DNA from: Flavobacterium sp. 102 | Lineage (GTDB): Bacteria > Bacteroidota > Bacteroidia > Flavobacteriales > Flavobacteriaceae | DNA length: 64,000 bases | Direction of reading: 5' to 3' | Assembly (NCBI RefSeq): GCF_003634615.1 | Contig: NZ_RBKX01000001.1 | Location: 2,604,001-2,668,000 of the forward strand | Shown: in pieces, positions 35,161 to 44,592 of the stretch | Layout: each line of letters begins with the position of its first letter | Numbering within the stretch: position 1 is the first letter of the stretch | Translations under genes and position numbers: made by a program | Notes under the pieces: model-generated | Databases searched by the model: none | What the model was told of the DNA's origin: nothing | The model's input: the letters and a program-made list of their open reading frames with translations, nothing else

Positions 35161-35661
35161 ATGAAAAAAATACTTGCCCTCTTATTACTTGCCATTTCAT
35201 TCTCGGGTTGTGAGAAAGATGATATTTGTGTGGATGAAACCACGCCCAGATTAATTATCGAATTCTATGATGATGCCAATCCGGCTAATTTGAAGAATGT
35301 TACGAATCTTGAAGTCACTGAAGTAGGTCGAACGGATTCCTTAAAAATCTTTAGCGGTGTTAGTGTTATCGAATTGCCTTTAAAGAATACAGCCGACATG
35401 ACCAAATACAGTTTGGTTTTAAACAGCACCAGTACAATTCCGGGTTTACCCAATGATGACTATCTTGAATTTAATTACACCCGTGAAAATGTATTTGTTT
35501 CCAGAGCTTGTGGTTACAAAACCATTTTTAAATTAAACAACAGTAATGGATTTATCCCAACAGATTCTGAAGCACTGGATTCACCTTGGATCCTAAACCA
35601 TAGCATACAAACCTCTAACATTGAAACCGAAAATGACGTCCATATCAAAATTTACTTTTAG
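35161..35661 (+). CDS. DUF6452 lipoprotein
   Basis: A 166-residue lipoprotein with signal peptide and lipobox (AISFSGCEKDD). The sequence fits the DUF6452 family seen downstream of rlmD in Flavobacteriia. It overlaps the following gene by 29 bp, so both are translated from one message. Probably on the periplasmic side of the envelope; role unknown. The 41 bp before it contain short GAATTACGAATTA repeats. Confidence 0.87.
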   Translation: MKKILALLLLAISFSGCEKDDICVDETTPRLIIEFYDDANPANLKNVTNLEVTEVGRTDSLKIFSGVSVIELPLKNTADMTKYSLVLNSTSTIPGLPNDDYLEFNYTRENVFVSRACGYKTIFKLNNSNGFIPTDSEALDSPWILNHSIQTSNIETENDVHIKIYF

Positions 35662-36400
35662 TATCGCCTTGGTATTGCTTTCATTGACGAGCAATGCACA
35701 AGAGAAGGTCACCGCCAAAAAAGACAGTATTCCACCAAAAATGGAGCGTTATGGTTTGCGACTAGGCGTAGATTTATTCAAACTTACCCGTTCGTTTTAC
35801 GAAAAAGACTATCGTGGTTTAGAAATCGTTGGTGATTATCGTTTGACGCGCAAGCATTATCTGGCTGCAGAAATTGGAAACGAAGACAAAACGGTTGATG
35901 ACACCCAAGTAAATTTTACCACCAAAGGAACTTATATCAAAGTAGGTTTTGATTACAACAGTTATCAAAATTGGCTCGATATGGAAAATATTATTTCCGT
36001 TGGATTGCGTTATGGCGTGAGCAGTTTTAGCCAAACCTTAAACAGTTATGAAATTTACGATCCCAATAACCAATATTTTGGAGAACCACCAACGGTTTTT
36101 CCAAATGAAGAATTCAAAGGATTATCTGCACAATGGATTGAAGTTGTCGCCGGACTGAAAGTTGAAGTAGTCAATAATATATTCGTGGGTTTCAGTTTTA
36201 GATTGAACCGAATGGTGACTCAAAAACAACCGAGTAACTTTGAAAATCTATACATTCCGGGTTTTAACCGAACGTATAACGGAGATTTTGGCGTAGGATT
36301 TAACTATACGGTTTCTTATTTTATACCGTTGTACAAATCAACAGTCAAGGCAAAAGCCAAAGCAGAAGAAAAAGCGAAAGCTACTGATAAAAAGAAATAA
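35633..36400 (+). CDS. DUF6048 outer membrane-like protein
   Basis: A 255-residue protein with a signal peptide (FSIALVLLSLTSNAQ) and a body of alternating amphipathic strands ending in an aromatic pattern, consistent with a small beta barrel of DUF6048. The Lys/Ala-rich tail (KAKAEEKAKATDKKK) is unusual and probably disordered. Start 35633 is chosen over the TTG at 35621. The pairing with DUF6452 suggests a common envelope function. Confidence 0.85.
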   Translation: MTSISKFTFSIALVLLSLTSNAQEKVTAKKDSIPPKMERYGLRLGVDLFKLTRSFYEKDYRGLEIVGDYRLTRKHYLAAEIGNEDKTVDDTQVNFTTKGTYIKVGFDYNSYQNWLDMENIISVGLRYGVSSFSQTLNSYEIYDPNNQYFGEPPTVFPNEEFKGLSAQWIEVVAGLKVEVVNNIFVGFSFRLNRMVTQKQPSNFENLYIPGFNRTYNGDFGVGFNYTVSYFIPLYKSTVKAKAKAEEKAKATDKKK

Positions 36401-36631
36401 TTAGAACTGCTTTATTCCTTTTATAAATAACCATTTCATAAAAATCTTTTCGCCGTCTCTGGTCTTAACGGCTTGGAATTTGGGTGCCAAAATAGTACCT
36501 ACTACAAAGGAAGTAATTGGTAGCCAAAAACCCGTTAAACCTGAATAAAGTCCGAGTAAAATACGAACTATTATAAAAATTGCTGCGAAACCGATAAGAT
36601 TCCACAATAGTGCTTTTGTTTTGCTGGTCAT
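36401..36631 (-). CDS. Small membrane protein of unknown function
   Basis: A 76-residue protein with two membrane helices (LIGFAAIFIIVRILLGLY and FWLPITSFVVGTILAP) and a short basic C-terminus. The ATG at 36631 is preferred over the upstream one because it begins the conserved-looking MTSKTKALLWN. Its stop abuts the DUF6048 stop. Confidence 0.7.
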   Translation of the reverse strand: MTSKTKALLWNLIGFAAIFIIVRILLGLYSGLTGFWLPITSFVVGTILAPKFQAVKTRDGEKIFMKWLFIKGIKQF

Positions 36632-36748
36632 GTTGTTTGTTTTGTGTGCCAAAGATACTGAATTATTCAAATGGCCAAATCCATTAAAATTAGTATTTTT
36701 ATAGAAACTTAATTTACAAACGGATTTATTACTTAATTATTGGGAACT

Positions 36749-36964
36749 ATGAAAACATTAAACCAGCTCATGCAAGACATCATTCGCTTAACAACTGAAA
36801 TAGAAACCAAATATCCTGAATTGTATAAATACCTTAGCGAAACACCTTTGTCGTTGTGTGAAACAACTTCAGAAAGGGTTCATACTACTGAACTCGAACA
36901 GTATCTCGAAACTTTAAAGTCTCAATTACAACACCATATAGAAACGCACAATACTAAAAGATAA
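36749..36964 (+). CDS. Small helical protein of unknown function
   Basis: A 71-residue protein, mostly helical and acidic, starting MKTLNQLMQDIIRLTTEIE. No domain recognised. The in-frame TTG at 36740 is a less likely start. It lies 72 bp before the NYN gene. Confidence 0.65.
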   Translation: MKTLNQLMQDIIRLTTEIETKYPELYKYLSETPLSLCETTSERVHTTELEQYLETLKSQLQHHIETHNTKR

Positions 36965-37036
36965 CAGCATTAAAAACCATATTGATTTTAAAAGACTACT
37001 TTTAATCAACAAAAACCAACAATAGACCATATCAAA

Positions 37037-37780
37037 ATGGAAAATACCAAATTCAATATAGCCGTATTAATTGACGGCGACAACGCGCAACCCAAATTAA
37101 TCAAAGAAATACTCGAAGAAGTTTCTAAATATGGTAAAGCCACCATTCGCAGAATTTATGGCGATTGGACACAATCACAAATGAATGGTTGGAAAGAAAT
37201 CATCAACCAGTATTCTATAAGTCCGGTACAGAAATTTGCCTACACCACGGGAAAAAACTCAACCGACAGTTCGATGATTATTGATGCGATGGATATTTTA
37301 CACGGAAAAAATATTGATGGATTCTGTATTGTTTCAAGCGATAGTGATTATACCGGTTTGGCCAAAAGAATTCGCGAAGAAGGCCTTTTCGTCATGGGTA
37401 TTGGGCAAAAGAAAACGCCAAGTGCTTTCGTCCAGTCTTGTGAAATCTTTACGTTCAGCGAGAATTTGGCACCACCAATTGAAAAGCAACCGAAAGCCAA
37501 AGCCAAAACAAACACCAAAGAAGCTTCTCCAAAAGAAACAATTCCTCAAAGCAAAGTCAATTTATCTATCATTGACAAAGCATTTGAAATTTCAACTAAT
37601 GAAGAAGATGAAGCTTACATTTCGCATGTTGGAACCAATTTAAGAAAAATTGACCCAAGCTTTGACTCCAGAACTTATGGTTTTAGAAACCTCACCAAAC
37701 TTTTTGAAAGTATCGAAAAATACCAAGTAGTCAAAAATGAAGTCAACGGTTTAAATCATCCTTTAGTAAGATTGAAATAA
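37037..37780 (+). CDS. NYN (PIN-like nuclease) and OST-HTH/LOTUS domain protein
   Basis: A 247-residue protein. Residues 5-150 are a NYN/PIN-like RNase domain with acidic active-site residues in LIDGDNAQ, TDSSMIIDAMD and VSSDSDYTGL. A Lys/Pro-rich linker leads to a C-terminal winged-helix LOTUS domain (LRKIDPSFDSRTYGFRNLTK). The combination is expected to cleave or bind RNA. All acidic residues are kept. No operon partner gives a target. Confidence 0.92.
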   Translation: MENTKFNIAVLIDGDNAQPKLIKEILEEVSKYGKATIRRIYGDWTQSQMNGWKEIINQYSISPVQKFAYTTGKNSTDSSMIIDAMDILHGKNIDGFCIVSSDSDYTGLAKRIREEGLFVMGIGQKKTPSAFVQSCEIFTFSENLAPPIEKQPKAKAKTNTKEASPKETIPQSKVNLSIIDKAFEISTNEEDEAYISHVGTNLRKIDPSFDSRTYGFRNLTKLFESIEKYQVVKNEVNGLNHPLVRLK

Positions 37781-37893
37781 AAGCACGTTGTCGTTCGTCG
37801 GTTTAATTTTACTTTTCCTACAATAAAAACCTAATAATCAGGTATTAGTCGGTATGTTTTTGTTAATTAACATTTCTTTTCAAACGGATTTGT

Positions 37894-37901
37894 TATTTTT
37901 G
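37894..37901 (+). promoter_or_regulatory. -7 box before the 117-residue gene
   Basis: TATTTTTG lies 38 bp before the ATG at 37940. No correctly spaced TTG is seen. Confidence 0.35.
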
Positions 37902-37939
37902 TGGTACCCAAATTTACACAAACTTAAACTTCCCCTATC

Positions 37940-38293
37940 ATGAACAATGTCTATAATTACAGTATCGACCTAAAGAATGAGAAAAAGATTGAAAAAACTG
38001 TAGTCCTGAAGCAACTTTCTCAAAACAGCAAAGAAATTAACACCCTAGAATTTCCTAGTGATGATATTGACGCAATCATTGACGCGCTTCATCAAACAAA
38101 AAAAGCTTTTGTAGGTCTTAACGGATATCACAAAGAAGACGAAAGCATCAATCCCATCATATTAGATACTTTAGTAGAATTATTTTTCTCCGGAATTTCT
38201 ATTCGTGATTTATCATCGCAATATAACTTATCGGAATTACTGATAAAAACCAACTTGGAAAAAAAAGGCATCGTCATTTTTGATGAATTTTAA
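37940..38293 (+). CDS. Small protein with C-terminal HTH-like segment
   Basis: A 117-residue soluble protein. The C-terminal part FFSGISIRDLSSQYNLSELL looks like a helix-turn-helix, which would suggest DNA binding, while the N-terminal part has no recognised fold. It is monocistronic with a hairpin terminator. Confidence 0.7.
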   Translation: MNNVYNYSIDLKNEKKIEKTVVLKQLSQNSKEINTLEFPSDDIDAIIDALHQTKKAFVGLNGYHKEDESINPIILDTLVELFFSGISIRDLSSQYNLSELLIKTNLEKKGIVIFDEF

Positions 38294-38320
38294 TGCTACA
38301 TAACCAACGATACAACTAAT

Positions 38321-38348
38321 AAAAAACACTCAAGCTTTGGGTGTTTTT
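38321..38348 (+). terminator. Terminator of the HTH-like gene
   Basis: Arms AAAACACTC and GGGTGTTTT (one G-T pair) around AAGCTTT, ending in T. Confidence 0.65.
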
Positions 38349-38400
38349 GTTTTTTAAGGAAACTTTAAAAATCTGTATGTTTTTTATTTAAAAAATAGAT

Positions 38401-38408
38401 TATTTTTG
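38401..38408 (+). promoter_or_regulatory. -7 box of the thioredoxin-like gene
   Basis: TATTTTTG, 28 bp before the ATG at 38437. No -33 TTG at the right distance. Confidence 0.35.
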
Positions 38409-38436
38409 GAATTCAAAAAAACAAAAGAGTTTGTAT

Positions 38437-39948
38437 ATGAAGAAATTATTAGCTGTATTTATTTTTTGTTATGCTTCTTTTTATGCTAATGCCCAAAAGG
38501 GATATGAAATTACAATCGATTTAAAAAATTGTAATGACACGCTGGCTTATCTTACTTTCTATAGATTCGATAAAACTTTAATCAAAGATACTTGTACCAC
38601 TATTAAAAACGGACGAATCGTTTTTAAAGGCAAAGACAAATTAGACAAAGGAATTTATTCATTGGTAAGCCAACAAAAAACCATACTCTTCGACTTCTTT
38701 ATTGATGATGAGACACAAAAACTGGAACTCAAAAGTGAAATGGGTGCCAATTTAAATAAAGACTTAACAGCCGTTAATTCAGCTAGAGAAAATGATTTTT
38801 TTAAATACCTGAAATTCTTAGGCGACCAAAACAGAACCTTTTTCGAGTACAAACAAAAAACTGTTTTAGCGACTAAAAATGATTCTTTGGCTTTAACCAA
38901 AAAACAAAAAGCATTGGAACAAAGTATTGTTGACTACGAAGAAAATTTCATTGCCCAACACAAAGGAAGTTACATCGCCGATGTAATTAACTTGAAGACG
39001 GAAAAAGAGTTGAAAAATGTACCCAATGCCTCAAACAGCAGACCGGATAGCATCGCTGTTTACAAATACTACAAAGAGAACTTTTGGCGAAACGTAGATT
39101 TCAAAGACGATGCCATGATGCGCAACCCGTTTTTATTCAGCAAATTGAAAACCTATTTTGACAAGGTAATAATAACGCATCCGGATTCGGTTAGCGTTGA
39201 AATTGATCGCATGCTTTTAAAAACAAAACCCGAAAGTTTGATGTACAAATTACTTTTGGCGCACTTCACTTATACCTATGAAACTTCAAAAATAATGGGA
39301 TTTGACAAAGTGTTTGTCCATATTTCAGACAAGTATTTCAAAACAGGTAATGCCAACGGCATTTACGATGATGCCGATGTTGTGCAAAGAATCATCAAAC
39401 GCGCTGATAAACTGAAACCATTACTCGTTGGCGCCAAAGCTCCTGATTTGTCAATGATTCGAGCCGAAGATTTTCCGAAGTTTAAAGCAATGGGGTTTGA
39501 AGATGCCAAAAACAGTGACGAAATGACCAAAGTCTTCTATAAAAACGTCAACGAAGTCAATAAAATGTTTGTCAAGCTAAGCGAGGTCAAAGCCGAATAC
39601 ACGATACTCGTTTTTTGGGATGTAGATTGTGGACATTGCCAAAAAGAAATTCCGGTGTTGGTTAAAGCTTACGAAGAATTGCTTCAAGAGAAGAAAGATG
39701 TCAAAGTGTATAGTGTTTATACGCTACATGAAGGTGAAAAATACTTAAAATACATAGCCGATAACAAGCTGCCGTTTATAAATTTGTACGACGGCGCCCA
39801 TTATAACAATGCCATCGAAAAATATGACGTCTACTCTACTCCGGTGATTTATGTTTTGGATAAAAACAAAGTGATTAAAGCCAAAAGAATCGATGCCGCG
39901 AATGTAAAAACCATTATTAAAGCAATTGAAACCGACCCGAGACTATAG
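38437..39948 (+). CDS. Secreted thioredoxin-like protein, DUF4369/DUF5106 type
   Basis: A 503-residue exported protein with signal peptide ending near FYANAQKG. Residues about 20-120 are a DUF4369-like beta domain, the middle is helical (DUF5106), and the last 150 residues a thioredoxin-like domain with the redox motif FWDVDCGHCQKEIPVL. The CGHC pair is intact, so a periplasmic thiol-disulphide role is likely. The start at 38437 puts the KK of the signal peptide right after Met; the track start two codons earlier is less likely. Confidence 0.92.
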   Translation: MKKLLAVFIFCYASFYANAQKGYEITIDLKNCNDTLAYLTFYRFDKTLIKDTCTTIKNGRIVFKGKDKLDKGIYSLVSQQKTILFDFFIDDETQKLELKSEMGANLNKDLTAVNSARENDFFKYLKFLGDQNRTFFEYKQKTVLATKNDSLALTKKQKALEQSIVDYEENFIAQHKGSYIADVINLKTEKELKNVPNASNSRPDSIAVYKYYKENFWRNVDFKDDAMMRNPFLFSKLKTYFDKVIITHPDSVSVEIDRMLLKTKPESLMYKLLLAHFTYTYETSKIMGFDKVFVHISDKYFKTGNANGIYDDADVVQRIIKRADKLKPLLVGAKAPDLSMIRAEDFPKFKAMGFEDAKNSDEMTKVFYKNVNEVNKMFVKLSEVKAEYTILVFWDVDCGHCQKEIPVLVKAYEELLQEKKDVKVYSVYTLHEGEKYLKYIADNKLPFINLYDGAHYNNAIEKYDVYSTPVIYVLDKNKVIKAKRIDAANVKTIIKAIETDPRL

Positions 39949-39985
39949 GGCAAACCAAGCATAACTGAAACAAAAACCTGAAAGC

Positions 39986-40234
39986 ATGAAAAAAGAACCG
40001 GAACTTTCCACTTTAACTACCGAGGAGCTTGAAAAAAGAGCCAAAACAACCAAAATGGCTACAAATTTTTTATTGGGTGTTTTAATAGTTCAATTTGCCG
40101 CTGGTGCCTATCTGACTATCAAGCAAGGTTTTAATGTTTTTGTTATTATTCCCATTGCTTTTCTTCCCTTGGTAATTTTAAACTTTACCAATCTGAAAAA
40201 AATAAAAGAAGAAATTGCCAAAAGAAACGGTTAA
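39986..40234 (+). CDS. Small two-helix membrane protein
   Basis: An 82-residue protein with a charged N-terminus and two membrane helices (FLLGVLIVQFAAGAYL and VFVIIPIAFLPLVILNF). It follows the thioredoxin-like gene by 37 bp and abuts the stop of the convergent methyltransferase gene. Function unknown. Confidence 0.72.
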   Translation: MKKEPELSTLTTEELEKRAKTTKMATNFLLGVLIVQFAAGAYLTIKQGFNVFVIIPIAFLPLVILNFTNLKKIKEEIAKRNG

Positions 40235-41404
40235 TTATTCTTCTTCAGTATGCTGCTGAAATTTAGTTCGCTTGCTGCCTTCGTACATTTCGTATTTTAC
40301 CAAACGCGCTTCTAAACTTCCATTGAAAAGTTTGATTTTGCGTGAAGGACGTAGTCCGACAAACTTCAAAGCTTCTAAATTACCGGTAATAAACCAGGCA
40401 TTGGTATTCGGATAATTGTTCTTCAAAGTATCGCCTAATTCACGGTAAAAACGTTCCAATTCAATATCCAAACGTTCTCCATATGGCGGATTGAAAACCA
40501 TATGCAATGGTCCGACCGTTTCTTTTTTGGTATCAAAGAAATTCGCCTGACTGATGGTGATGTATTCATCCAAATTGGCATTAAGAATATTGTCTTTCGC
40601 CTTTTGAACAGCACTTGGCGCTTTGTCGTAACCAATGATATTGTGGTGGAATTCTTTGGTGCGTTTCATCAACGCATCTATAATTTGATCAAACAAATCG
40701 TTGTCCCAATCGTTCCATTTCTCGAAAGCAAATTCTTTTCGGTTGATGTTCGCCGGGATATTACACGCTATCATTGCGGCTTCCGCCAAAATCGTTCCTG
40801 AACCACACATTGGATCCAAAAAATCAGAACTTCCGTCCCAACCTGATAATAACAACATTCCGGCTGCTAAAACCTCGTTTATCGGAGCGATATTCGTAGC
40901 CGTTCTGTAACCTCTGTGATGCAAAGAAGCGCCCGAAGTATCCAGCGCTACAGAACATTGGTCACGGTCGATATGGATATTGATTCTTAAATCCGGGAAA
41001 TCTTTGTCCACACTTGGACGTTGACCTGTTTTATCCCGAAATTGATCTACAATAGCATCTTTGGCCTTTTGCGAAACAAACTGAGAGTGCTTAAAATTAT
41101 CCGAGTGAATCGTAGTATCAATCACAAAAGTTTGGTTGGCGTTCATGTATTTACTCCAATCAATCCCTTGAATGCCTTTGTACAAATTCTGATCATTCGT
41201 AGCACGGAAATAGTAAATTGGTTTGAGAATTTTTAACGCAGTGCGCAACGACAAATTGGCTTTGTACATAAACCCTTTGTCGCCTTTAAAACTCACAGCA
41301 CGCGTCCCGATTTCAACCTCTTGAGCGCCTAATTGTTGTAATTCTTTGACCAATATTTCTTCAAAACCAAAAAAGGTTTTGGCTACCATTTTAAAATTCT
41401 CCAT
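40235..41404 (-). CDS. THUMP-domain rRNA guanine methyltransferase, RlmL N-terminal type
   Basis: A 389-residue class I methyltransferase with an N-terminal THUMP RNA-binding domain and the catalytic segment DPMCGSGTILAEAAM plus the N6/N2-methylase motif NPPYGERL. It should methylate a guanine N2 in rRNA; E. coli RlmL has this module fused to RlmK, which is absent here. Start could also be 15 bp downstream at the second Met. Confidence 0.93.
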   Translation of the reverse strand: MENFKMVAKTFFGFEEILVKELQQLGAQEVEIGTRAVSFKGDKGFMYKANLSLRTALKILKPIYYFRATNDQNLYKGIQGIDWSKYMNANQTFVIDTTIHSDNFKHSQFVSQKAKDAIVDQFRDKTGQRPSVDKDFPDLRINIHIDRDQCSVALDTSGASLHHRGYRTATNIAPINEVLAAGMLLLSGWDGSSDFLDPMCGSGTILAEAAMIACNIPANINRKEFAFEKWNDWDNDLFDQIIDALMKRTKEFHHNIIGYDKAPSAVQKAKDNILNANLDEYITISQANFFDTKKETVGPLHMVFNPPYGERLDIELERFYRELGDTLKNNYPNTNAWFITGNLEALKFVGLRPSRKIKLFNGSLEARLVKYEMYEGSKRTKFQQHTEEE

Positions 41405-41410
41405 AATTTA

Positions 41411-41450
41411 TTCTTGTGTCACCCTGTCCCGAAGCTTCGGGAGTCGAAGG
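41411..41450. repeat. Dispersed hairpin element, copy 2
   Basis: A perfect 14-bp palindrome CCCGAAGCTTCGGG (41428-41441) inside a larger element reading CCTTCGACT...GGTGACA on the minus strand. Related to the elements near 21974 and 62087. Confidence 0.75.
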
Positions 41451-41514
41451 GTCAATATCTATTTCAATGACAATATCAATGCTCAATACAGTCATAAGTT
41501 CGGCAAAAATACAC

Positions 41515-41522
41515 TAATTTTG
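41515..41522 (+). promoter_or_regulatory. -7 box of the methyltransferase gene
   Basis: TAATTTTG, 29 bp before the ATG at 41552. No good TTG. Confidence 0.35.
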
Positions 41523-41551
41523 CGGGTGAAGAATTCATTTGAAAAGAATAA

Positions 41552-42295
41552 ATGTCAGATACTACAAATTGTAAATCCGAAAATTGGTACGCTTCCTGGT
41601 TTGATACACCTTATTACCACATTTTATACAAAGATCGAAACTACCGTGAAGCGCAAATCTTTATGGACAATCTTACCCATTATTTAAATTTACCCGAAAA
41701 AGCAAAAGTTCTTGATTTAGCTTGCGGTAAAGGCCGTCATTCCATTTATTTAAACCAATTGGGTTACGACGTAATTGGTGCCGATTTATCCGAAAACAGC
41801 ATTACTGAAGCCAATAAAAATGCCAATGAAACTTTGCACTTTGTCGTGCATGACAAACGCGTGCCTTTTGAAGAGAAGTATGATGCTATTTTTAACTTGT
41901 TTACCAGCTTTGGTTATTTTGAAAGCGAGGAAGACAATTTAAAAACTTTAGTGGCTATCAAAGAAAGTTTGTCCGAATATGGTTTTGCCGTAATTGATTT
42001 CATGAATGTTTACACGGTTTTAGAAAACTTAATTCCGGAAGAAACTAAGGAAGTCGATGGCATTACTTTTCACATCAAACGCAGTCATGTTAACCATTTT
42101 ATCATCAAGGAAATTGATTTTGAAGCCGATGGTGAACAATTTCACTTTGAAGAAAAGGTAAAAGCTTATACTTTGGAAGATTTCCAGCGCATGATGGACC
42201 AAGCCGGAATTTACTTATTGGATACTTTTGGAGATTATAAATTGAAAAAATTCCACAAGAATACTAGCGAAAGATTAATAATGATATTTAAGTAA
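41552..42295 (+). CDS. Class I SAM-dependent methyltransferase
   Basis: A 247-residue single-domain methyltransferase. Motif I is VLDLACGKGRHSIYL, with the acidic residue of motif II in IGADLSENS. It is close to small-molecule methyltransferases of the Methyltransf_25 type. The substrate is unknown. It precedes the ZIP gene by 61 bp; that gap contains dispersed AGGCAATAAGCTTTAAGC repeats. Confidence 0.92.
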   Translation: MSDTTNCKSENWYASWFDTPYYHILYKDRNYREAQIFMDNLTHYLNLPEKAKVLDLACGKGRHSIYLNQLGYDVIGADLSENSITEANKNANETLHFVVHDKRVPFEEKYDAIFNLFTSFGYFESEEDNLKTLVAIKESLSEYGFAVIDFMNVYTVLENLIPEETKEVDGITFHIKRSHVNHFIIKEIDFEADGEQFHFEEKVKAYTLEDFQRMMDQAGIYLLDTFGDYKLKKFHKNTSERLIMIFK

Positions 42296-42356
42296 ACGCT
42301 ATAGGCAATAAGCTTTAAGCAATAGGATGAACTTAGAACCTATAACTTACAACAAA

Positions 42357-43025
42357 ATGAATTACATACTTCCTTTACTATCAGTTCTTTTCGGCTATGC
42401 AATTGCATTGATTATTAAACCCAAAAAGAAGAACAATCTTAAACTGTTATTGGCGTTTAGCGGTTCGTTTTTACTATCGCTAACCGTAATGGATTTGTTA
42501 CCGGAAGTATACGAAAGTCACAATCATAGCGTTGGGATTTTTATCATGGTTGGGATTTTGTTCCAAATCATTTTAGAGTTCTTTTCCAAAGGCGCCGAAC
42601 ACGGTCACGTTCATGGTCACGACAAAATCAAGCAAATGCCTTGGTTGTTGTTTATCAGTTTGTGTATTCATGCTTTTTTAGAAGGCTTTCCGGTTGGACA
42701 TCACCATGATTTAGCCTTCGGAATTGCAATTCACCACTTGCCTATCGCGATAATCTTGACAACCTTTTTCTTAAATGCCGAATTGAACAAAAAAGTGTTG
42801 TTTGTCTTTATGCTTTCGTTTGCCGTAATGACTCCTTTAGGAACTTTTGTTTCCGATTCAGCGCCAACAATCACACAATATTACACCGAAATCACAGCTA
42901 TTGTAATAGGAATTCTATTCCATATTTCGTCAACGATTATCTTTGAAAGTAGCGAAGGACACAAGTTTAACATTGCTAAGATTTCGATGATTATTTTGGG
43001 AATTTTGTTAGCATGTTTTGTTTAA
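42357..43025 (+). CDS. ZIP-family metal transporter
   Basis: A 222-residue inner membrane transporter with about eight helices. The metal site is in HAFLEGFPVGHHHDL and IAIHHLPIAII, with a His-rich loop (HGHVHGHD) between helices 3 and 4. It should import zinc or iron. The ATG at 42357 is used; the longer frame starts in intergenic repeat sequence. Confidence 0.92.
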   Translation: MNYILPLLSVLFGYAIALIIKPKKKNNLKLLLAFSGSFLLSLTVMDLLPEVYESHNHSVGIFIMVGILFQIILEFFSKGAEHGHVHGHDKIKQMPWLLFISLCIHAFLEGFPVGHHHDLAFGIAIHHLPIAIILTTFFLNAELNKKVLFVFMLSFAVMTPLGTFVSDSAPTITQYYTEITAIVIGILFHISSTIIFESSEGHKFNIAKISMIILGILLACFV

Positions 43026-43078
43026 AAATCTGAACGAAACTTAGTAACTTAGCGACTCAGAACCTTATCAACACAAAA

Positions 43079-43891
43079 ATGTCCTTCACCAAAACCACCG
43101 AACAATCTTCACAATACGAAAGTCTCGAACAAATGTCGGTTCGCGACTTGTTAGCCAATATCAATAACGAAGACAAAACCGTGCCTCTGGCTGTGGAAAA
43201 AGCTTTGCCTCAAATTGAAACTTTGGTTTCTCAAATTGTAGCCAAAATGAAACTCGGCGGCAGATTGTTCTACATTGGTGCCGGAACTTCAGGACGTTTA
43301 GGCATTGTTGATGCTTCGGAATGTCCGCCAACATTCGGCGTTCCTTTTGATTTAGTCAACGGAATTATTGCTGGCGGTGACAAAGCCATTCGCAAAGCGG
43401 TCGAATTTGCTGAAGATGACGCATCCCAAGCTTGGAAAGATTTGCTTGCCGAAAACATAACCGAAAATGACGTCGTAATCGGCATCGCTGCTTCGGGAAC
43501 TACGCCATACGTAATTGGTGGTTTAGAAAAATGCCATGAAAATAACATTATAACAGGATGTATTACTTGTAACGAAGGAAGTCCGTTAGCGTTAACAGCG
43601 CAATTTCCTATTGTTGTGGTTGTTGGTCCGGAGTTCGTTACCGGAAGTTCTCGCATGAAAGCCGGAACCGCACAGAAGTTAGTCTTAAATATGATTTCTA
43701 CGACAACGATGATTCAATTAGGCCGCGTAAAAGGGAACAAAATGGTCGATATGCAATTGAGCAACGTAAAACTCGTTGACCGTGGCGTTCGAATGATTAT
43801 GGGTGAAATTCTGGTGAGTTATGAAGAAGCTTCGGCTTTATTGGAAAAACACGGGAGCGTTAGAAAAGCTGTGGAAGCTTATCAAAGTTAG
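43079..43891 (+). CDS. murQ: N-acetylmuramic acid 6-phosphate etherase
   Basis: A 270-residue SIS-domain enzyme that cleaves the lactyl ether of N-acetylmuramic acid 6-phosphate, recycling cell-wall sugar. Motifs are GAGTSGRLGIVDASECPPTFG (shown in part) and TGSSRMKAGTAQKL. The active-site Glu region is intact. The following gene starts 1 bp after its stop. Confidence 0.95.
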   Translation: MSFTKTTEQSSQYESLEQMSVRDLLANINNEDKTVPLAVEKALPQIETLVSQIVAKMKLGGRLFYIGAGTSGRLGIVDASECPPTFGVPFDLVNGIIAGGDKAIRKAVEFAEDDASQAWKDLLAENITENDVVIGIAASGTTPYVIGGLEKCHENNIITGCITCNEGSPLALTAQFPIVVVVGPEFVTGSSRMKAGTAQKLVLNMISTTTMIQLGRVKGNKMVDMQLSNVKLVDRGVRMIMGEILVSYEEASALLEKHGSVRKAVEAYQS

Positions 43892-43892
43892 G

Positions 43893-44579
43893 ATGAAGAA
43901 AGCAATTAAAATAGTTTTCTTTTTAATTTTTGCCTCGGCAATTGGCATTTATGCTTATCGCAACTCGGTTAGAACTTCGGTAGTCGAATATAAATCGGAA
44001 CTTGATCCTGATGATTATCCCAAAACGCTCGATAGCATCAAACAAATCAGAAGCCAATTGAATGGAAAAAGTACTTCTGAAATTGGAAAATCATTCACCA
44101 ACCAACTGACCAATAAAATATTTCCTTATTGGTACGGAACCAATTGGGATTTTAATGGTACCAGTCAAAAGCCAAATGAAGGTAATATTGCTTGCGGTTA
44201 TTTTGTGACAACGACTCTGAGAGACTTAGGAGTTGCCATCAACCGAGTAAAATTGGCACAATGCGCTTCAGAGGAAATGATTAAGAAGTTGGTTTCAGAA
44301 GATAATATTTATCGGTTTTCGAATAAAAGCATTCAGGAATTTGAAAAAACTTTAAAAGAAAAAGGCAATGGCATTTATGTGGTTGGTTTAGACAATCACA
44401 CCGGTTTTTTATATTTATCGGATGATGGGAATTACTTTATTCATTCTAGTGGCGCACATCCGTTTAAAGTGGTCAAAGAAAAATTCATCGAATCGACTTT
44501 ATTAATAAAATCAAAATACCGAGTGGCTGGCAAACTATCTTCGGATAAAAAATTACTTACTAATTGGACAAAATTGTAA
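43893..44579 (+). CDS. Exported protein with possible cysteine-hydrolase fold
   Basis: A 228-residue protein with an N-terminal membrane anchor or signal (IKIVFFLIFASAIGIYAY). The mature part contains IACGYFVTTTLRDLG and VVGLDNHTGFLYL, whose Cys and His are spaced like the catalytic pair of NlpC/P60 or CHAP amidases. I cannot confirm the family. Being 1 bp after murQ, it may process muropeptides or their products. The start at 43893 was chosen because the longer frame overlaps murQ by 70 bp. Confidence 0.78.
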   Translation: MKKAIKIVFFLIFASAIGIYAYRNSVRTSVVEYKSELDPDDYPKTLDSIKQIRSQLNGKSTSEIGKSFTNQLTNKIFPYWYGTNWDFNGTSQKPNEGNIACGYFVTTTLRDLGVAINRVKLAQCASEEMIKKLVSEDNIYRFSNKSIQEFEKTLKEKGNGIYVVGLDNHTGFLYLSDDGNYFIHSSGAHPFKVVKEKFIESTLLIKSKYRVAGKLSSDKKLLTNWTKL

Positions 44580-44592
44580 AAAATATATAACC

